Of a stretch of 64,000 bases of DNA, positions 47,873 through 61,400 are shown one piece after another; the first letter of the stretch is position 1, and every line of letters begins with the position of its first letter. Where the stretch lies: the NCBI GenBank assembly GCA_024516155.1, contig JAJJXM010000028.1:124001-188000 (forward strand). Reading direction: 5' to 3'. The translations under genes and the position numbers were made by a program. A model generated the notes under the pieces. It was given only the letters and a program-made list of their open reading frames with translations. It did no database searches and was not told where the DNA came from. The DNA comes from Pyronema omphalodes. Taxonomy: Eukaryota; Ascomycota; Pezizomycetes; Pezizales; Pyronemataceae.

Positions 47873-48862
47873 TGGTAATGGTGTGGTAGGTGGATGGTGG
47901 TAGGAAGAACGAAGGGGTAATGGAAAAGATGAGATGTCGGGTTAAGTTGACTGCTGGCCGGAGAAGTTTTGTTATTAACTAGAATTGGGTTATTTATTGA
48001 TTGATTGCAAACCTTACTATCCGCCCCAGTGTCAATAGCCATAAAGCTCATAAGCCAACGCAAATATCAAAAGAAAACTCAACCCAGAATCTAAAATCAT
48101 CACAACCCCCAGTGCCCGACCTTCGGCAAAGCTTAGACTTAACCAGGCCATAAAACGAGCATATTGCAAAAAGAAAATCGCCTCTAAAGAAGCTACAATC
48201 CCTCTCTATTTACCGTATCTCCTATATAAACTACAAGCTTCATGTTTATTCATAATTCATCACATTCATAGCACCAATCAGTACAAAAGAAACCTTAAAC
48301 CTACTCTCCCCAATATTTTACCCACAATCAGCATATCAAAACTGCAGTAACTACAATTAGTAGAAATACACCCCTTCGCTTCATTCTCTTGTACCTCCGC
48401 CATCTTCTCACTCCCTTCTACTTGTTCCCTTCCATTTCACCTCCTATCTCCCATCCTGTAGTGTTAATTTACGACACTTTAATTCCAGCCCCTTACTCCC
48501 AAAAGAGCAAAAGTTAGAAACTAGAAGTTTGATACAGCACAAACTGTGATTTTAAAAGAAAAATACAGAAGTGTCTATAGAAGTAACGAAATTTATTGCT
48601 GGAGACCCTTCAAGGGGGTGGGGCATGAAGAGAAGAGAGAGGTAGATGTCTGTTTACATATAGTCATCACGCAGTTAAATGGATTTGCACCACCCCATCC
48701 CTACCAATAAGCACACAAGATTCCTCGCTATAAAGATATTCATGTCTATCGGTATGCGCCCGAGAGTTTTATTATGGACCTCAAGATACCCTTCTTTGAA
48801 TAACGAAATGCTGAAGGTTGTTGAGCGCGGGAAAGACAAATTAGCCCAAGGCTTGCAACCCC
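47873..48862. other. Intergenic DNA downstream of the tandem pair
   Basis: AT-rich, with no supported gene. A poly-pyrimidine stretch lies at 48370-48450. Confidence 0.45.
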
Positions 48863-50596
48863 CAGAGCACATATGCGTCATAAGATTTGGGACCTAGGTC
48901 TATTGACCTTGTACATGTCATCAAGGAAGCAAAGGCCATGACTCATATCACACAATATCATCCGGAATGGATTCTTGTTAAGCGTGCTGCAAGTAAACTG
49001 AAATTCAAATAGAAATATATTATAAACCAAAGATATGGCATACATTAACCCATCCAATAAATATAATCTGATAACCAGAAAAAGCATAATTATAGAATAT
49101 AGAGACTACAACTGTAAAAGCCATCACTGCCATACTTCAATCCCAACCGCTTAAATCCCCCAAAAGACAAGAGATAAAACTCACCTCTGATTTTGGATTC
49201 TTCCCCTTATTCCTGGCAACTGTCACCCCCCCCCCCCCCCCAACCTACCTTCCATATGATGCAACTTGATGTACGAGGGGAATAATGGGGATTGGAGAAA
49301 AATGTTGGAAAGGAAAATGACTCACCCTAACATTCGTCTGAGTTCTTCGTCCAATGGATGATACTAGAACCACGCGGTCGAAGACCAGCAGGGATAAAGG
49401 ACATAGCTGAAAGAAGGAAACAATAGATACAAGCCAGGTTGAATATCGAGCCCACGACTGCAATGGTGTACCGCTCTTCTGGGGTATCATAATAATAACT
49501 TTTGGTATCCGGTCTATCAAACTTGCATAAAAACAAAAAAATTTGGTTTTCGGTCGATCAAACTTGCAAGTAAAAACAAGAAAAACATAGACAGACTTTT
49601 TCGTTTGCCCGTAGCTCTATGGGGGGGGAGCTGACTGGTGTTTGTAGTTGTTTTTGAGCTTATAGTGCCTGCAATCAACGTATAAGCCGTTCTCGCAATT
49701 TATCAATCCGTTTTTTATTGCTCTATCTCTCGAGCTGAGTGCACTGCGGCTCCGTTCATCCATGACGGTACATGTCGCACATACAAGTCACAAGTTGTCG
49801 ATTCGGAGAAGTCCCGAGGCAGCCAGAGGCAGGTGTCCATGCCTAGGAAAAGACGTAACGAAGGAAAAACAGGTGTACGCAACCAGTTTTTATCCTAGGA
49901 AAGTGCTGCCAGCACCAGGTGGGTCTTGCCTGATGCTATACTGCCGTGGTCGTGGAAATCCCCGGGGGTGATTTGCAGTGTTCTTTTTTTGCTTTTTTTT
50001 TACATTTTCTCTATGACATCAAACAATGTCGGACCTTTGTATGCATTTATAATGTCAGCAAATAATAAGTCGTCAATACTTAAGCAATCGCATCAAGTTA
50101 AAGTCCATCAGAGGTTGCATCATGGTATCGAGGCGGTTGGGGTTGCAGATCGGCTCCGCGGCGGCAGAGATTTGAAGGGACGAACCCTTGTGGAAACGTA
50201 ATCAAATCTACTTTAGAAAAGAAGACTCGCATTAAGAGCAAGTAGAAAAAGATGGGAAAATGATACAGAGGTAGAAAAGGCTCAAAATGAGGAGTTATGG
50301 TGATGTGGAGGTGGATGCTGTATGAATGAGTGACAGGAGTTCTCAGTCATGTACAGCCCATAAAAAGCCCAGGGCGGAGCTTGAGCGGCGAAATGGAGGA
50401 TGAAAATCCGCTTGTGAAGTGACTTAAAAGGCGGTCAAAATTGCGGTGAAGTACGTCTATTTGCATACTGAAGCGGCCAAAGTGCGAGGTGCACGTGAAG
50501 CACGTCTGCCTGCATGACCAAGCTGCTAAATGGCATGCTTCACTCCATATACACGGCAAAATTCGGTGTAAGGAGCCAGGGTCGTGGCTATTTCAC
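48863..50596. repeat. Segmental duplication, copy B (1.73 kb)
   Basis: Direct repeat of 39609-41400. It keeps the hydrophobic minus-strand frame in a longer form (ending SIIHWTKNSDEC at 49327). The second frame (around 50025-50160) carries ICNPNRLDTMMQ and LLFADIIN in different frames. A C-run at 49217-49232 is an extra relative to A. Confidence 0.85.
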
Positions 50597-51777
50597 GCTC
50601 ATTTCACGGCCATTTAATCCGCAACGATCCTCCCGCGGACACGTGCAACTTTTTCATATCTTTGACCAACGCCATCCATTGCATTTATTTCATGGCTAGA
50701 ATTCTCAGATCAAAATTATCAAAAAGCTGTTTTGTAAACAAATGTAAGATGCATAAAACCCAGACAAGTGTCGCAAATAAAGCAGTTTCCCGTTAGCCAG
50801 TATATCGCCGATAACACTGCCACGGACCAATACTTCACAGCCCCACGAATATCGCTGTATAATGTGAGTACCATATCGGCGATGTTGAACATTTGAAAGT
50901 TGGTGGTAGGTAATTCCTAATACACACATTGCACAAGACGTTGCATTTGTGGCATAGGTTATTCATAATTCATCATTTCACGCGTGCATAGGATTGGAAA
51001 CCCTGTGGATTATAGGCTTCAGCGTTTTACAGACGTCAAATTTATTTGCGCTACACTTTACACTTGAAGACCACGCGTCTTAAAACTGCGTGAACAACAT
51101 CCAAACGTAATAATATTACAGTAGGTAGTAGCACATCTATCTTACGACACCACCGCACATCTACCACCTGTTGTCCTCTAACAAACAAGCCATTAAACCC
51201 TATCCCACTTACCTAATTCTTCTTCAACTCAATATTCCCCAACAAAGGCCATCAAAGCCAAGTTGGCTGACTTCTTAGAGCGGCAGAGTGTGATTTTCAG
51301 GATAAAGTATCCCAAGATGGTCCTCACATTCCCCAGGGCCCATTTCATGCTCAGTTTCGTAGTAATGGTTTTTATCACATGTGTGATCATTCCCAGGTTC
51401 CAGTTATATCGGATTTGTGAGATTTTGGTGGAGATTGATAAGGTTGCTTTCAGGTCATGTGGTAGTGACTTTTATTCTTAATAGAACATGTTGTATATGG
51501 ACGAGTCACAGCTCATGCAGATATAGGCGTTCCAGTACTTTGACTTTGTATCGCGGGAATCGATTCCCACCGCTCCGTTTATCACCGAACTTGCTTATCA
51601 CTGTATTGAATACGTGCTCCGAGACATCTGTCAACTTTGGTGTCTGTAATCGCAGCTCAGCGAAATGTTTCGGAATTACGCATTTCCTGTCAACCTCACG
51701 TACCTAGAACCAAATTTTATACTTGATTCAACCATTTTATGCCAATAACCGGGACCCTCCTAACCCCAAATACAAAT
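50597..51777. other. Intergenic DNA before the LINE
   Basis: No supported gene. Open frames are up to 96 aa with no motif. Confidence 0.45.
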
Positions 51778-51791
51778 GATCCTAGAATTGG
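51778..51791. repeat. LINE target-site duplication, left (14 bp)
   Basis: GATCCTAGAATTGG, identical to 58454-58467. Confidence 0.95.
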
Positions 51792-52098
51792 AGCGGTCTT
51801 GCAACACACACCACCTCGAGAGTTCGACCCCCCCCCCTAGCTATCGCCACAACAACGCGGAAATCCACCGATTTTCGTGCGAAATCGTCATCAGCGACGT
51901 CAAATTACCTAGCTGTAGCATCTACAGACCAGGCCCCCTCTTTTTCGTCGTGCGAACGGTGAAGACAGAGAATCCGGGCCCCTGAAGGTGCACTCGGCTA
52001 CGACCTCCATCAACCCCCATCATCAACCACATCCTCCGCAATCGAACTCTCCCTCTTCCCCCGATCAAATCATCCTAATCAACCTGTCTCCAACCTCA

Positions 52099-53899
52099 AT
52101 GGCGACCCGCGCGTCCGCTGCGAGGAAGAAAGCCCTCCCGCCCGACAAACCTCCCCTCCCAACGCTCGGCCTTAGCAAACACGCTAGAGCAGAGCCTCAT
52201 GATGGAACCGACCCCGCCGACACGATGAACTTGGACTCTGACCTCAGTGAACTTGACGAACCCTCCCCGACTCCCTCCCCCATACGTCGTACATCCACCC
52301 CCGAACCCACTCCGCGCAACCGCGCCCCACCCGTTACGTCACCCCGCACGCAACACACAATCCGAGTCCGGGATACCTTTCCACAGGCAACCGTACCCCT
52401 TAAACGCGGCGCCCCATCCACCACCGACGCATCCTCCGAATCCGCCCTGGTCTACGAAACGGGCATTCAAGAAGCTCTGGCGCTCAGCTCAATCCACCTC
52501 CAGGGCCGAAACTATGACCCTTCCGATCCACCTCGCTGAACGTCTCCTTTCGGCAGTGGCAACATACGCCGACACCGCCAGAGAAACCGACAGACACACA
52601 AACGACAGGATCACGAAGGCTTTCAGAATCATGGATAGAGACCGAGCCATCATGCGCGAAACCCAAGACATGCTGCGCACTCTGGTCCCCAACTACAAAC
52701 CTTCCCAACGCATTGAATCATCCCCCATCCCCAATCCCCCCTCTGACGCACAAACCACAGCCCTTATAAACTACTGGAAAACCCGCTGCTTCGCAGCCGA
52801 GGACACCCTCACCAAAAACAACATTCCCCTCCCCCCCTCCCCCGCCTTTCCCCCCAGTGAACCCAACGCAGCCTGGTCCGAACCGGACGTCCCAGGTAGG
52901 CTATTCGGACAGAAAGCCCGCGCCCCCCCCCACAAAACAAACCCCACCCCCGCCCCCCCCAAGAATCCCGCACCCACCCCCAAAAAAGCAAACCCTACCC
53001 CACAAACCAAACGCCCAGTGACTGTTATCCTCCCATGTCCTGATCCAGAAAACTTGACGGACGACGCAAAGGTCCAAGTAGGTAACATGGTTAATAGGGC
53101 TCTCCGAGAGGCAGAGGCACCCAACACCATCGCCGTAGTGACCGTGAGGAAAAACGCTGGAGGCAACCTGCTCCTTACGTTCCCCGCAGACACAACCGAG
53201 ACCGAGGTCTCCCAATTCCTGCCAGTCATGAAAGACGCTGCACAGGCAGTCCACATGACCCTCAAAGACCCCCAGATCGCCGAAAAATGGCACAAACTCA
53301 CCGTACATAGCATCCCGCTGGACGTGTACCCAGACACCCCGGAAGGCATGACAGCCCTCCAAAATGAAATCGAACGCAATAATGCGGTTCGCTTGACACA
53401 ACCCCCCCGCTACATAACACATCCCGATAAGCGAGTTGGTAAGACCGCTTCTAGTATCATGATCGCCCTAAAGACGGCAGAAGATGCGCGCATGCTCAAG
53501 CGAAGAAAGGTTATTATTCGCTATGAACCGCGCAAAGTCACGGATTATCACTCGTCACGTTCCACGGACCAGTGCCGTAGGTGCCTCCACTTCGGACACC
53601 ACCACGCCCTCTGCCCCAAAACCTCCGACCCCATCTGTGCAATCTGTACAGCTAACCACCCCACCGAACTCCACCTTTGCCCCGAATGCCCCCACAGAAA
53701 AGGCAAACCATGCCACCACATTCCCCCCCGTTGTGCAAACTGCGCAAAAGATCCCAACGCTGATGCCAACCACCCAGCATTTCACCCCAAATGCCCAATG
53801 CGCATTGCGGTAGTAAAGGCAGCTTGGGACAAATCTCGCTTCCCTCGCTCGAACCCCGAAGACACCCCCACCGATAACACTATCATGACTGATGCATAA
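52099..53899 (+). pseudogene. LINE ORF1 (gag-like nucleocapsid), one frame break
   Basis: From ATG 52099 a Pro/Ser/Thr-rich frame runs to a stop at 52537-52539. The continuing protein is in the +1 frame (open from before 52247 to 53899). The whole span is one nucleotide more than a multiple of three, so a one-base insertion near 52440-52520 is the simplest reading. An ATG at 52514 could restart the second frame. Downstream are a helical stretch (RLLSAVATYADTARE), a Pro-rich linker, an RNA-recognition-like domain (about 53000-53500), and three Cys/His knuckles starting CRRCLHFGHHHALC (CX2CX4HX4C). The protein would bind the element's RNA. Confidence 0.85.
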
Positions 53900-56800
53900 A
53901 CAGACACAGTCGGCAGCAACCATTCATGTCATATCACACAACATGAACAGAAGCACCAACGCTCTGAATACGCTCCTGAACACCGCCGGAGCAAGAGCAG
54001 ATATTATCCTGCTGCAAGAAACAAACATCAAGAACCCGACATTCGTTACCTCTCATCCCAACTTCCTAACACTCCTTCCCCCCTCCCCACATGGCGCAAC
54101 GATAAGAACGGCAGCCTATGTTTCTCGTTTAAACCCTTTCCTACAAGTTACCCCCCGCCCCGATATCTGCTCTGACCCAGACATGCAGATACTCGAAGTC
54201 CAAACCCCCCTCATTCCCCCTTTCTACCTCATTAACATATACAATGAATGGGACTCCAGAACACGCCTATTCACAATCCCCCGCTCGCTGAACCCCCTCC
54301 AACTACCCAGCCGGTGTATCCTAACGGGTGACATGAACGCCCACCATCCCCTCTGGAATAGCCATTACAAACATACGGCTCGTGCGGAGGAACTCGTACG
54401 CCTAATAGAGGAAGAAGGATGGTGCCTGGCGAACACCCCGGACACACCCACATACTACTACAAGACAGGACGAGGATCCTCAGTCCTAGACCTCACACTG
54501 TCATCGCCCGCCATGGCAAACACAGTTCAAAATTGGTGTATAGACGACGAAGCAGCGACGGGTTCGGACCACGAGGTCATCAGATTTCAAATCCGATCCC
54601 AACACCCGGACATCGAGTACGTTGACCAGCAACCACGCTTGAACTGGAAGCGCACCAACTGGGACGAATTCTCCAGCGCACTCCTCCGACTTACGGCAGA
54701 GCTCTCCCCGACTTGGCACTCCTACAAGTCCAACCCAACGAAAGCGAACCTGGACGAGTGGGCAGCCTCGATCCAAAAAGCCATCGCTCAAGCCGCACGA
54801 ACAGCAACCCCTCTCGTCCAGCATTCCCCCCGAGCAAAACGATGGTGGACTCAAGAGCTGAAAGACACGAAGACGGCGCTGTCTCAGGCTAGAAAGAGGT
54901 GGAAACTCTACAGATCCGAGGATGCCCTGAACGCCTACCGCAGCTTTAGAAACGCCCACTACAGAGCTGTACGACACGCCAAAGACAAGCTCTGGAAAGA
55001 ATACTTGTCCCAGGCAGAAGGTCAAGACATATGGGCAGCTTTCAGATATACTAATCCCCGAAAAACACAACTAACCCCCCCCATCACCAAGACAGAGAAT
55101 GGCGTCACTACAACCCACACCGACTTCTCTGGTAAAGTGACAGCCTTCCAAGCTCTCTTCCCCCCCCCCCCCATCCGCCCCAATTAACCCCCCCGTTAAT
55201 AACAAAACCCCCCTCCCCTGGACCACGTTCACTGAAAAGGAAGTTGCCCTCGCCATCTCGTCCTCATCACCTAAGAAAGCCCCAGGACCAGATGGGATAA
55301 CGTTCCTGTGCCTTCGACGAACGATGGACGTCATCCCTAAAGAACTAACAGCTTTGTATGCCACGTTAGGGGAAATAGGTTACCAGCCGAAATGCTGGAG
55401 GGAAGCTACCACGGTAGTTATTCCAAAACCTAACAAACCCGACTACAGCTCCATCAAAGCATACCGACCCATAGCGCTCCTAAATTGCATGGGAAAAGTA
55501 CTAGAAAAATTGATGGCCTCCAGACTTAGCCAAATCGCCGAAACACAGGACCTATTGCACGACGACCAAATCGGCGGACGTCCGAAACGATCAGCCATAG
55601 ACGCAGCTATGGCGCTGACCCACGATATCGAAAACCACATGCGACAAAAACTAATAACATCAACCCTTTTCCTTGACGTCCGCGGGGCCTTCGATAACGT
55701 CTCAGCGACGAGACTAACGGCGACCATGCACAATCTGGGATGCCCGACGCCGGTGGTCCGCTGGTGTGAATCCTTCCTCAATGACAGAACGACAGCCCTC
55801 TCCTTTGATGGAAAAACAGACATTCAAAGACCGATTCGCACTGGAATCCCCCAGGGCTCCCCCGCCTCCCCAATCCTCTTCCTAATCTACCTTCGCCCAC
55901 TCTTCGACGCCCTCAACCGCCACAACCCCTCCTTATGGACCCCCAGTTATATCGATGATGTAGCGATAGTATGTCATGGCCGATCACGCGAGACGAACGC
56001 CCGCACCCTTGAAGCAGCAGCAAAAGTCGCTTTTCGGTGGGCGCACAACAATGCGGTGGCGTTCGATGACTCGAAGTCGGAAATGCTGCACTTCCACCGA
56101 GCACAGAAAGACGACATCAACGACTCGATCTGTGTGACACTACCAAACGGAACTCGAGTATCCCCGGGAACACCCAACGGCAAGAAGGATGTGGTCCGCT
56201 GGATCGGAATCTTCTTCGATAGAAAACTGTCCTTCAAACATCACGTAGAAACAAGACTAATGCATGCCTCTAGGACCTTCAATGCCCTCCGCAGCCTCGC
56301 TCGGCACGAAACTGGCTTGTCACCTGCGGCGGTACGCACTCTCTACCGATCCTGTGTCCTATCGAGGGCCGACTTTGGTGCAGAAATCTGGTGGTCCGGT
56401 CAGAAATCTTTCGAACGGAAACTACAGCTACAACAAAACAAAGCCATACGACGCATACTCAACGCCTTCCCCTCAACTCCCATCCCCGCCCTACATAACG
56501 AAGCCGCACTGCCACCAGTGTCAGTACGCCTAAATCACAAACAACGAAAATATGCCTTGAGGCTCCTGTCCCTACCCCCCTCCCACCCCGTCGTATCACG
56601 TTGCCCCTCCTCTTACCCCATCCCGAACCATTTCAACAACGCCATACAGTCCCCGGGTGAATATGATTGCGACTGGTCCTCCGAGTCACGCCCAATCACT
56701 CGCCTAACATCGGTGATCTCCTCCCTCCGACATTGGATACGGCCGACAACTACCGTAGAAGACACGGCCCGGCCAGACCCAACTCCATGGAAGGAACCTC

Positions 56801-57882
56801 CGATGACGAGACACCTCCCCGCCCAGTCGAAAGACGCCGCCGAGACAGAACACTACATCCTACTACACCGTCTACGAAGCTCTCCCAATGCCATCATAGC
56901 ATACACCGACGGATCGAAACTCGACGACTCGGTCGGCGCGGGCTTCTACGTATCCCACGGCTTCAACACAAACATCAGAAAGTCAATCCCAATGGGTACA
57001 ACAAGTGAAGTCTTCGATGCGGAACTTAAAGCAATAGAAGAATGCATTCACACTTGTTCATCCCACATCCGCCGCGAACGCTTGCAATACCGCGAACTCC
57101 ACCTCTTTACGGATAATCAGGCCGCCATCATCAGAGCCACCAGACTCTCCCCAGGCCCTGGCCAAGAGACCGCAATCGCCATCCACAACCTCGCTCACAC
57201 CCTCCTCCAACGAACGGGCACCTCTATTCACCTCCACTGGGTGCCCGGACACACCAATATCATCGGAAATGAGGAGGCGGACCAACTCGCGAAATTAGCC
57301 ACTTCAGCCACCCCAACACGCCCCCCCCCAACATCATTATCGTGGATCCGTCGACAGGTTAAAGAAGCGCTCGCGAAGGAATGGAAACACTGGTACGAAC
57401 AAAGCCCGAAATACAAGACGTACGATGCACCACATAAAAAATCACTCGACACGGCGTACACTACAGCCCCGAGGAAAATATCCACAGCCATCCTTGGCCT
57501 CCGTACAGGACACGGATATTTTCTGGACTGTTTGGCACACCCCCCCTCACCCACCTACCCCTCACGCGCATGCTCATGCCCCCTACACCCCCCCCAAACT
57601 CCCAAACACTTACTTTTATCATGCCCCCTCTTTACCCAACACCGCATACGCCTCCGAAGGGAGCTGAAGCTACCCCGACACCGACAACTCAACCTACGCA
57701 TCATCCTGCACACGAAAACCGGCATCACGGCTCTGATCACCATGATTTCTGACACCAAGGTCGCCACCTCAGAGTGGGCACACACGGTACTGAGTAAGTC
57801 CCCCGGAGAGACTAACAGACATGACAGACGAACCGAGACGATAGGCTGGGGAACATTGTTGGACCCAGACGAGGAACATTAA
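53892..57882 (+). pseudogene. LINE ORF2 (endonuclease-RT-RNase H), one frame break in a C-run
   Basis: The ATG overlaps the ORF1 stop in ATGCATAA, suggesting stop-restart translation. First part (to 55187): an APE-type endonuclease with ISHNMNRS, LLQETN, GDMNAHHPLW and GSDHEVI. At 55160-55172 a run of 13 C shifts the frame; the total of 3991 nt is one too many. Second part: reverse transcriptase with KAPGPDGI, YRPIALLN, LDVRGAFDNV, GIPQGSPASPILF and the YIDD active site (55948-55959); RNase H with AYTDGSK, a Glu in FDAELKAIE, FTDNQAAI and GNEEADQLA; then a terminal CXCPLH...C knuckle. All catalytic residues I looked for are present. With one C less the frame would be whole, so a sequencing or assembly slip is also possible. 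Confidence 0.9.
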
Positions 57883-58419
57883 AAAAAAAAAAAAAAAATA
57901 ATACAATAAGGATAATAAAAATGTATGTAGTGAACGGAGTGGAGAGAGAAGGATGGAGGTGAGGAGAAGGAAAGGAGAGGGAAGGAAGCGGAAGAGAGGA
58001 GGAGGAGAAGAAGTCCGGAGGAGGAGAGGAAGAGGGAGAGGCAGCGGAGAAGGGAGGACGGAGACAGAGAGGGAGGCATAGAGAGGAAAGGAGAGAGAGA
58101 TGGTATTGGGGAAGAGGAAGGAGTAAGGAGAAGGAGTTTTTAAAAAAAAAAAAAAAACAATAATAAAAAAAGGGGACGTCAACGGGGAAGGGAGGAGGAA
58201 TAACAGTCACTGGGAAGGGTGACTGAAGAGCGAACAGGGCTCCGGGACACACCGACGAGACGAGCAGAAATGGAGAAAGAGTGAAGAGGGGGACTACAAC
58301 CCGATCAAGATAGACCGCTCCGGGGCGTTCCCGGTAACTCCTGAGGTCACTCTCAGGAGTTAGCAATGTATATACTAGTTAGTCTCCGCCATAACCTTAG
58401 GGTTAGATGCGTGTATGAA

Positions 58420-58453
<34 letters not shown>

Positions 58454-58455
<2 letters not shown>

Positions 58456-58467
58456 TCCTAGAATTGG
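58454..58467. repeat. LINE target-site duplication, right (14 bp)
   Basis: GATCCTAGAATTGG directly after the poly(A) tail. Confidence 0.95.
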
Positions 58468-61400
58468 GCCAGTGAGATTCGTGAGAAATAATGTGGTATG
58501 GTGAATTGTGATTGCTTATCATATGTTGCGGCTATATAGATAGAGCCTGAAATTGGAAGGCCGGGGGATCAGGTTGAGAAAGGAGAAACTGTTGAAGTTC
58601 TCCTGCTGTTTTTTTCTTTCTTTTGTGGAGCGGGTTATATGGGTTTAGAAGATTAGGGGGTCTCAGGACTTGGCTTTTCTTTTGTCCCGCATGAAATTTT
58701 TAGGCCTCGATCGGATTATGACAAAAGTGAAATAAAAATAAAATACTGCGGTTATATGGAACTGAAAACCACTAGATATCAATTCTGTGTACTTTCTTCA
58801 TTTAAAGAGCCTCAAAATGTATCCGTTATGATACCGAGGCGATCTTCTAACGAGGAAATCCTACTCTTCCTGATCGAACTCAGTGTCAAGTCAGCCTCGT
58901 ATTATAGCACGAGCAGCTCCTCAAAAATTTGTACTTAAGTGTTGCGTCAAGTATGGAGAACCCCCTACATTCCGCACATAGAAATAATACAACCACAAAA
59001 TTCAGAGGTTCATGAGAAAGGGTAAAAGATTAACAGCCCAACGAGACGTAATTTTAACCATAATCATTAAACGATATTTGATGCTTTACGGAAGGCAATG
59101 GTCCTGGTATTTCCTGTTATATTTATTGAGGAGGAGAGGGGAGTATTGGGCGCGGTCATACAATAGAGTCCCGGAATTACTCAAGAGCCCCAATACACTT
59201 AGCAGTAAGTCAATAATGACATTGAAACTGGCCTTACAGATTCGGCTTGTCTTCGAGGCTTTCGCTAATGAAAGTTTATCCATCGTCACTGCATCTGTGA
59301 GAGCCATTGCTTCAGACTTGATCTATTATTTTCAGAAACAATACCGGATGCTGCAATAGATATCTGGACCATTCTAGAGTTTACAATCGGCTGTCCCATC
59401 ACACCACCAATTTCGTCAAAGCAAAGGATTAGGGTTATACCCCGGATATGACATGGGTCAGCAAGGATCTTACGATTCATAAATTATGTTTCGATTTATC
59501 CAACGCTTTTGGGCTCAATATTTCATATTCATCTAATACCTTCATCCTCCAATAGTAGAATTCCAATATTAACGCGATAACCACGAAATTAAGGCCTCGA
59601 CGGATACAGAATTTATCCGAAACATACTTCACAGGCTGCGCCGACCGCGCTAGCGAAATTCATGCACCAGATGAGCTTCACTTCAACTCGTTTCGCTCGC
59701 TTCGCACGCAGCACGTTGTGCTTCGTGGACCTCGCTGAACCCAGAGAAGCACTGTATCTGCTTAGAGTACACTAAAGCTATCCATCTGATGCGCAACGCA
59801 TAGTAAGCTCCGTGGATATCCATTACCGTTAAGCCTGCCAGGACTGTTAACAGTTGGCAGCTCATCTTATTTCCATCCAGTTATTTACATCACATTACCC
59901 AATCATTTCTCACCCCCCACGTCGCGTCTTAATTATCGTTACTTGTCGACATGTCCAAAGTTATCAGGCGCTCGGCTGCCAAGTATCCACATTTTCGCTC
60001 GCCCTGCGCTTGTGATGCCCGAGCTAAGACTCGGCGGCAATAAGAGCCTTTTATGCCTTCCAAACGGCGATTTTGCAACCAGCTATGATCAAGCAGGTTG
60101 TGGTAAGCATGCTACAGTCAGTATGTAACGCTATGAGATGTTAGATTAAGACACGTGTTTCACCGGTCGAATTCTGGTCCCCAATTTTGCAGACTTTAAC
60201 GTATGCATTTTGTGTTGAATGGGTTATGTAATGTTTGAGGTCGCGTGCTTAAACCTTTGGTATTGACGATGCGTGATATGACGTATGGCTTGGCGGTTGA
60301 TTTGGCCGTGTGCATCCCTTAGTGGCGGGTTATTGCGGCGAAGGTAGAGACCGATGGAGCATGGGAAGAAACGTACGTCTTCCACGTCTTTCAGATTTGA
60401 GTTTTGAATTCAGCTACCACCACCAAATATATTGATGTCGAAGATGATGTGACAGTAACTTCGTCCAATGTGGATGCAGAATGCCACATACGGAGATCAT
60501 GGTACGTACTAGAGTAGTGAACCACAAGTTCAGCCAATCGATGCTTGAACTTCAGGAATAGTTTAATGGGCATGTTTCTTTACTAACTCAGAGCATTATA
60601 CAGCTTTGCTAGTCGTCGATGCGGTCCATCGTACGTTTACGATGAGATCTTGGTAACTCTCTGGGGACATGGGATACTCGATAAAACGACAAGCCTTTAC
60701 TGGGACTGAAGCCGTCCAGATATATTTATTTATTCTACTACTCCTGTCCTTCCACATCACAAGCCCCCAGAATCTGTTATGGCCAGGGACCCCGAAATCG
60801 GCCGAGCAAATCTTGTGGGAACGACGTCATTCAGTTGAATACCTGAAGATATTCTAGGGTATGGAAAACTCAACAATATCGATCAACGGCTATGAATATT
60901 TAGTGAACCTTAACGGAAGCTTAATACTTTACCAGAACGATGACTTCACTCAATAAACAGAGCCCCATGCAACCCTGTCCTCCCGACTCTGGCGGATGCT
61001 TAGTCATTCAGCAAGAGCCCACATCCACCCTTGCAAAGCTCGGATCACCAAAGCCAAGGATCTGACTGGATTCCACGGGAATCTCCATACAGAAGCCCCC
61101 CTCCTCACGACAAAAAATGGGTGCAAAGTTTTCAACGGCATGGGTGCCGGAAGATAGTTGGTTACATACAACGAAGGAGATAATTTTTTCACTCGCTATG
61201 AATGAACCGCAAAACCCGCATGCTGCTCGTTGTTTCGGTGGCTGAAACACAATTTTAGGCCCCGATTGATGACCTCATAGACCAGGCTATGAGTCGGTAC
61301 CTTTCCACCCCCTTACCCCACCTATACGGCTACCGGCCCGCGACCTCGTCCCATCGGATTTCATCCATTCCATCACCGTGTTTACCCTTGTAAGGGCTCA

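Larger units (their letters stand above)
51792..58453 (+). mobile_element. Tad-like LINE (non-LTR retrotransposon), nearly full length
   Basis: 6.66 kb between exact 14-bp duplications. Order: C-rich 5' UTR (51792-52098), ORF1 (nucleocapsid), ORF2 (endonuclease, reverse transcriptase, RNase H, Cys/His knuckle), purine-rich 3' UTR with two internal A-runs (57881-57898, 58139-58157), and a poly(A) tail of over 30 (58421-58453). The RNase H domain after the RT and the paired zinc-knuckle ORF1 suit the fungal Tad1 clade. The body is much GC-richer than the flanking DNA and lacks obvious C-to-T decay, so insertion looks recent. Each ORF has one frame break. Confidence 0.93.

Noticed and set aside
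39609..50596. An LTR retrotransposon with 1.75-kb direct LTRs
   Set aside because: No gag, protease, RT or integrase frames lie between the copies, I saw no TG...CA ends or primer-binding site, and the interior holds host-type genes with introns.
52197..53422. Minus-strand open frames of up to 202 aa inside the LINE
   Set aside because: Shadows of the GC-rich ORF1.
59683..59865. Short inverted TCGCTTCGC / CGTGCTTCGTGG words as a structured RNA
   Set aside because: No consistent stem or known RNA consensus could be drawn.
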